A stretch of DNA of 64,000 nucleotides from Nymphaea colorata (lineage: Eukaryota; Streptophyta; Magnoliopsida; Nymphaeales; Nymphaeaceae). The stretch covers positions 2,594,500 to 2,658,499 of the forward strand of contig NC_045149.1 of NCBI RefSeq assembly GCF_008831285.2. Direction: 5' to 3'. The notes under the pieces are model-generated. The model was not told where the DNA came from. It was given only the letters and a program-made list of their open reading frames with translations, and ran no database searches. Of the stretch, positions 60,041 through 64,000 are shown piece after piece (position 1 is the stretch's first letter; each line of letters starts with the position of its first letter). Both the position numbers and the translations under genes were made by a program.

Positions 60041-62070
60041 CCCCACAGTCCTCTATTTTGAGCATGAGCTAACCCTTGAGGGATTTCTAATGCTTCTTCA
60101 CTTGAAGATTTGTCTCTCTTTCCATTTCTCTCTTCTTCTCTTTTTCTTTTTCTCCAACCTTGGGAGCAAACATCTCCAAGTTCAAACTCCTCATGAGAGC
60201 ACAATAAAACTTTTTAGAGGGATTATCTCATCATTTTGGAGCTTCATCTGAGGTGATCATTGAATCATTCAAAGGATGAGGCTTATCCATATTCGAGGTA
60301 TATAATCCTCCATTTTCATTTCCTCTTTTTCCCTTGCCACCTCCCCATGGCCGTGCAAGAAAGCTCAAATGATTTCTTATCCAGAATCGAGAGCTATATC
60401 TTGAGTGCACTGGGAGTATGTGCAAGACGGAATAAATTTCATTTCTTTATTTATTTCCAAAATATGCTTCTTATAATACTTCATTCATCATTCATGCTTG
60501 AAATGATGCTCATGAATGATGTTCTAATTTTCCTAAAGTGATGAGCAAATGCACTGTGAGAATGAGTGCTTGGGGTTGGGATTTCTTTATTCTTGTGTTG
60601 ATTTTTGAGGTTGGGACTTGTCCAACCAGGGAAAGCCATTAACAAATGTATATATGTTAATATGCATTTTCATGTCATTCTCATGTTTAGTTTCTTTCTT
60701 AATTACCCGATTAGGGACCCAATGAGCGCTTTCATACGTTGCTCTCCATTCCATGTATTTTTCATTTTTTTCCATTCCCAATGGTGGAAGAAATGTATTT
60801 TCTTGAAGCAAATAATATGATTTTATGTTCATATTTAAAAACATGTTTTCAAAAATATTTTCAAAACCAAATATCCTCTCTAATGTGGCCTTGAAAGCTT
60901 ACCTTAGGATCTTGCATGAGCCCAAGTTTCCCTCTGTCCTACATAAAAAATTGTAGTTGGATATTTTCAACTTATTTCTTGATTTTAACTCTCGTGAAGA
61001 CATATATGTATATACATGTTATATACCTATACGTGCACATGAATGTTTCTCTTTGTCTTCCTCTTTTTATGATTTAACATATTCTTTTACAAATTCTCAT
61101 ATATGTACATATATATATGTGTCTGTGTATTCTATTTGAAAATCTCTCTCTCTTTCTAAAATCTTCTTCTCTATCTCTATTTGATTTAAACTTCTTGTTA
61201 ACAAGCTTTCATATACATATACATACGTATATATATACATATATATGTATATATATAAGTATGTTTATGTACACATATTTTTCTCTCTTTTAAATCGTTA
61301 ATTTTGTGATTTTAAAGATTTCTTTCTCTCTCTCCTCTTTCTCTATATCTCTCTTATAATAAAGTTTTTCATCTTTTTCATTCTTTTCAACATTTTTCTC
61401 TAAGATCTTTTCATTTGCTGACTTCGTCAAGATCAAAACTCAAGCATGACCCAATATTGAAATCATGCTTGATGGTCCATATTCTCATTTCATTTTCAAA
61501 AACTTTTCTCTTTTCATCAAAAAAAATTTATTACAAAAATCTTAGATATATGTGATTTTAGGAATGCCTTTAGATAAATGTTGTGATAGGAATGAATCAT
61601 GTAGGATCAATGCATTTATGCATCGACGTTCGCTTAAAATCCTAAATGACCACAAGCACATCTCTAAAATAACTTAAGCAAGATGAGATAGAGCTCTAAT
61701 TAGGTAGTAACCGAATTAGAGCAAAACCTCAAACCTATTTAAAGACTTAAAGAACACCAATGTAGATTTCAGAAGATGATCTTCAAATGTTTCCAAACAA
61801 TATTTGTAAAGATTTCTCAATTCAAGTTTTTCTCAAATCAAAATCTTCAACATTTTCTCAAACACAACCCCATATTTAGAATGAAAAAGATGTTTAAGCC
61901 AAAATGAAAGCATCAAAAGAAGTATAGCCCTTAGATTGATTACCCCCAGTAAAGGTACCGGGAACGGTTGATCCTCGTACCGACAGGCGAGTCCCTTGCT
62001 CACTTATTTTCAAAAATAAAATCTCATTTTCTATAGCACTTCAAAAACCAAAATATTTTTTGAAGATACG

Positions 62071-62090
62071 AATTTTTTGGCGACCAAACC
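62071..62090 (+). other. Primer-binding-like site of the gypsy-type element
   Basis: AATTTTTTGGCGACCAAACC: the TTTGGCGAC core is shared with Tat/Ogre/Athila-type elements, whose usual continuation is TCCGTTGGGG or similar; the continuation here differs. Confidence 0.5.
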
Positions 62091-62937
62091 CATCATCGTT
62101 TGGCTATGATTATATGATGCATTTTCACAAACTTGAACATCTCATATATTGCCGATGTAAAGCATGTTCCCTTCTTTGGCCTTGACCCCATCGGCATTTC
62201 ATTACATTACTTGATGATTATGTTTCCTCTTTTGCATATAAGACTAATTGAGGATGATCAATCGTGTTCACCTAGATCTACGATCAAATACAACCCTCCT
62301 CAATTTGAGGCTTGATTGAAGACAATGTTTGTTCTTCTTATTATCTTAATTTTTATCTTAGGCAACATTGCATTAGAGACAGCCAATTTTGCATGTTTGA
62401 TCATATTTTAAAAACCTCTAATACATATTTGTCCCAGTCATCATGTTGTTGGGCATGGTCTTAGGTAGTAGCACAAAACTAAGCCTTAAAACTAGACAAC
62501 ACCTTGGGTAGGAAAGGTCCCTCGTTAGTACCATGAATGGTAATTTGTGGTATATCAACGAGTGCCCAAGAAGAAGTGAATAAACCTTACCCTTAGTTGT
62601 CAAATGAAGGAGTCTATGCTCATACTAAGCCTCTTGGTTAAAGTATATTGGCATATCTTATACGAAACAACCATAATTGATCAAACCAAACTCAATTAGG
62701 GTCTTAAGCTCATTATTTAAATATATGCATGTGACTTTAGAAAATGCTGGATGTTTATCATTATATGTGTGTCTTCCATATACTTTTTGATCAATTTAAT
62801 TTTCATCTTACTCTTTTAAATCGATGTCCTCTCCAATTATTTCTTCAACAACACTATACCATAAGCCCATGTTTTAACCCTACTATCTAAATGACATTGA
62901 TTTTTCAAATATTATCATTCAGCAAATTCGTTTTTCA
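62091..62937 (+). other. Internal region of the gypsy-type element, non-coding as far as seen
   Basis: Short open frames only; no gag, protease or pol motif. A block near 62430-62640 shows no similarity that I can name. Confidence 0.45.
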
Positions 62938-63905
62938 GAATTACTTGACGATCTACATTTTATCATATTTTGTCAATCTCTCATTTATTCATTGGTCCAA
63001 CTTCATATTCTTAAACATGATAGTCAGTTATTGGCTCAATTACCAACTTTGTTTGACTTAGATCATGCATCCTTTTGCCCTCATTTTAGCCAAACATTTT
63101 TCCAAGCTTCAATACTTATGGTAATTCTATGGCAAGTCTATTTGCTTTTAGAATTACTTCAAAATCTACATTTTATCATATCTTGTGAATCTCTCATTTA
63201 TTTGTTTCTATTATTGAACATGATAGTCATCTATTGGCTCAAATACCAACTTTGAATAACTCAAGTCATGCATTCTTTTTCCCTCATTTATATTCAGTCA
63301 AATAACTTTCTAGCTTCAATACCCATAGTATGTCATTCTTTCTATTTTACTACTTCCATAATTAAAAATTTTATTGGGTCATCAATTATTCTTTGACAAT
63401 TCCATTTTTTTTAGAATTGTTTTAAAATCTATATTTTACATACCTTGTCAATACCTTATTTGTCTAATCTCCTATTATCAAGTATGCGATCCATCTATTG
63501 GTTCAATTACCAACTTTGTTTGACTCAGGTCATGCATTCTTTTTTCACATTTATATCTAACCAAATAATTTTCAAGCTTCAAAACTCATACCGTGCAACC
63601 CTTCCCATTTTACTACTTCCATGATTTTATTGGGTTATTATACACATGATACTACATTTCACCATCACATATCAATTTTCTTTATATAATTTTGTCTATG
63701 CATTCATTTTATTGAGGCAATTTCCATTATTTTCTTCGCCTCAATCTCAGTTCATGATGAACATGTGCTTAACTGAGGTCACGCATTCCCTTTTTTTTTT
63801 CTCATTTATATTTACCCAAATATTTTCTAGTTTTAATATCTATAGTGCGTCTTTCTTCCCATTTTACTACTTCCATGATTTTATTGGGTCATAATTTATT
63901 CCAAG
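62938..63905. repeat. Four-copy tandem array, 213-263 bp units
   Basis: Units begin at about 62938, 63151, 63414 and 63649. Shared blocks: 'gaattactt-a-atctacatt', 'ttggctcaattaccaacttt', 'catgcattctttttcc-tcattta', 'caaataattttctagcttcaa', and 'cattttactacttccatgat' plus 'tttattgggtcat' (missing from the first unit). Units are diverged (about 70-80% by eye), so the array is old. It lies inside the internal region of the gypsy-type element. Confidence 0.8.
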
Positions 63906-64000
63906 ATCTTTGTTTTGCTCTGACATATTCTATTTTCAATCGTCGGACACTAATTTTTAATTTATTCATCCACCCCTATTGAGTATATATCTTCATGAAT

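Larger units (their letters stand above)
59127..62070 (+). mobile_element. ~2.9-kb 5' LTR of a gypsy-type retrotransposon
   Basis: Starts TGTTATCACCCAAAATTTTT at the break in the copia fragment and ends near GATACG just before a TTTTTTGGCGACC primer-binding-like site. Inside it has a TATA box (60031-60040), AATAAAA near 60205 and a long run of pyrimidine-rich text downstream, as expected of U3-R-U5. The 'ATTTTTTGGCGAC' junction is typical of Tat/Ogre-type gypsy elements; lineage is inference. No 3' LTR lies in the window. Confidence 0.65.

Noticed and set aside
59127-62070. Endogenous pararetrovirus sequence
   Set aside because: No movement protein, coat or caulimovirid RT motif; TG start, TATA, poly(A) signal and a GGCGAC primer-like site fit a gypsy LTR.
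62938-63905. CRISPR-like array
   Set aside because: Units are long, diverged and contiguous, without short conserved repeats and unique spacers, and the genome is a plant's.

Overview
This is a window of nuclear DNA from a flowering plant. It is AT-rich and full of retrotransposons and small inverted-repeat elements. The only intact protein genes have spliced GT-AG introns and belong to a plant 2-oxoglutarate/Fe(II) dioxygenase group. Nothing fixes the species: I see no organelle, bacterial or viral block, no rRNA, no CRISPR array, and no tRNA that I could recognise by eye.

Two genes look functional. Both are on the + strand, have three exons, and are close paralogues of the plant '1-aminocyclopropane-1-carboxylate oxidase homolog' type: one at 4202-5926 (387 aa) and one at 16464-20738 (371 aa). 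Intron phases and the 322-nt middle exon match exactly, so they are a duplicated pair now about 10.5 kb apart. The second gene has much longer introns (2124 and 1035 bp, against 411 and 150 bp). The spacer between them is filled by two degraded Ty1/copia elements on the - strand (about 6.3-9.4 kb and 9.5-13.4 kb) and an old local duplication (14.06-15.15 kb).

Left edge (1-2440): end of a Ty3/gypsy LTR (Tekay/Del-like), its primer-binding site, and decayed gag and protease plus the start of RT. Right of the gene pair (21.5-32.5 kb): a hAT-like MITE, a TIR element with a GC-rich interior, a very recent 690-bp tandem duplication, and two - strand copies of the same ~3-kb LTR family seen at the left edge. 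The second copy (28612-31699) is a complete solo LTR with a perfect 5-bp target duplication, CCACT.

The middle (32.5-50 kb) is mostly featureless AT-rich DNA. It holds a second copy of the hAT-like MITE (38182-38606), broken exons of a host-like gene I cannot name (39372-41131), a decayed CACTA (En/Spm) transposase tail (42.0-43.4 kb), a hAT-type MITE with a perfect 8-bp target duplication (44286-44646), and one exon of a trehalose-6-phosphate phosphatase relic (49741-49893). The right end carries a full-length but dead copia element with both LTRs (50799-55990), inserted in an array of 50-bp hairpin repeats. Beyond it, a gypsy-type element with a ~2.9-kb LTR (59127-62070) is inserted into a copia gag fragment; its internal region contains a tandem array of 213-263 bp repeats (62938-63905) and runs off the window.

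I did not find a convincing new multi-gene system. The leads most worth following are the unnamed exon series at 39-41 kb, the 50-bp hairpin array cut by the copia element, the C-terminal extension of the first dioxygenase, and the fresh 690-bp duplication. All identities and lengths were counted by eye.
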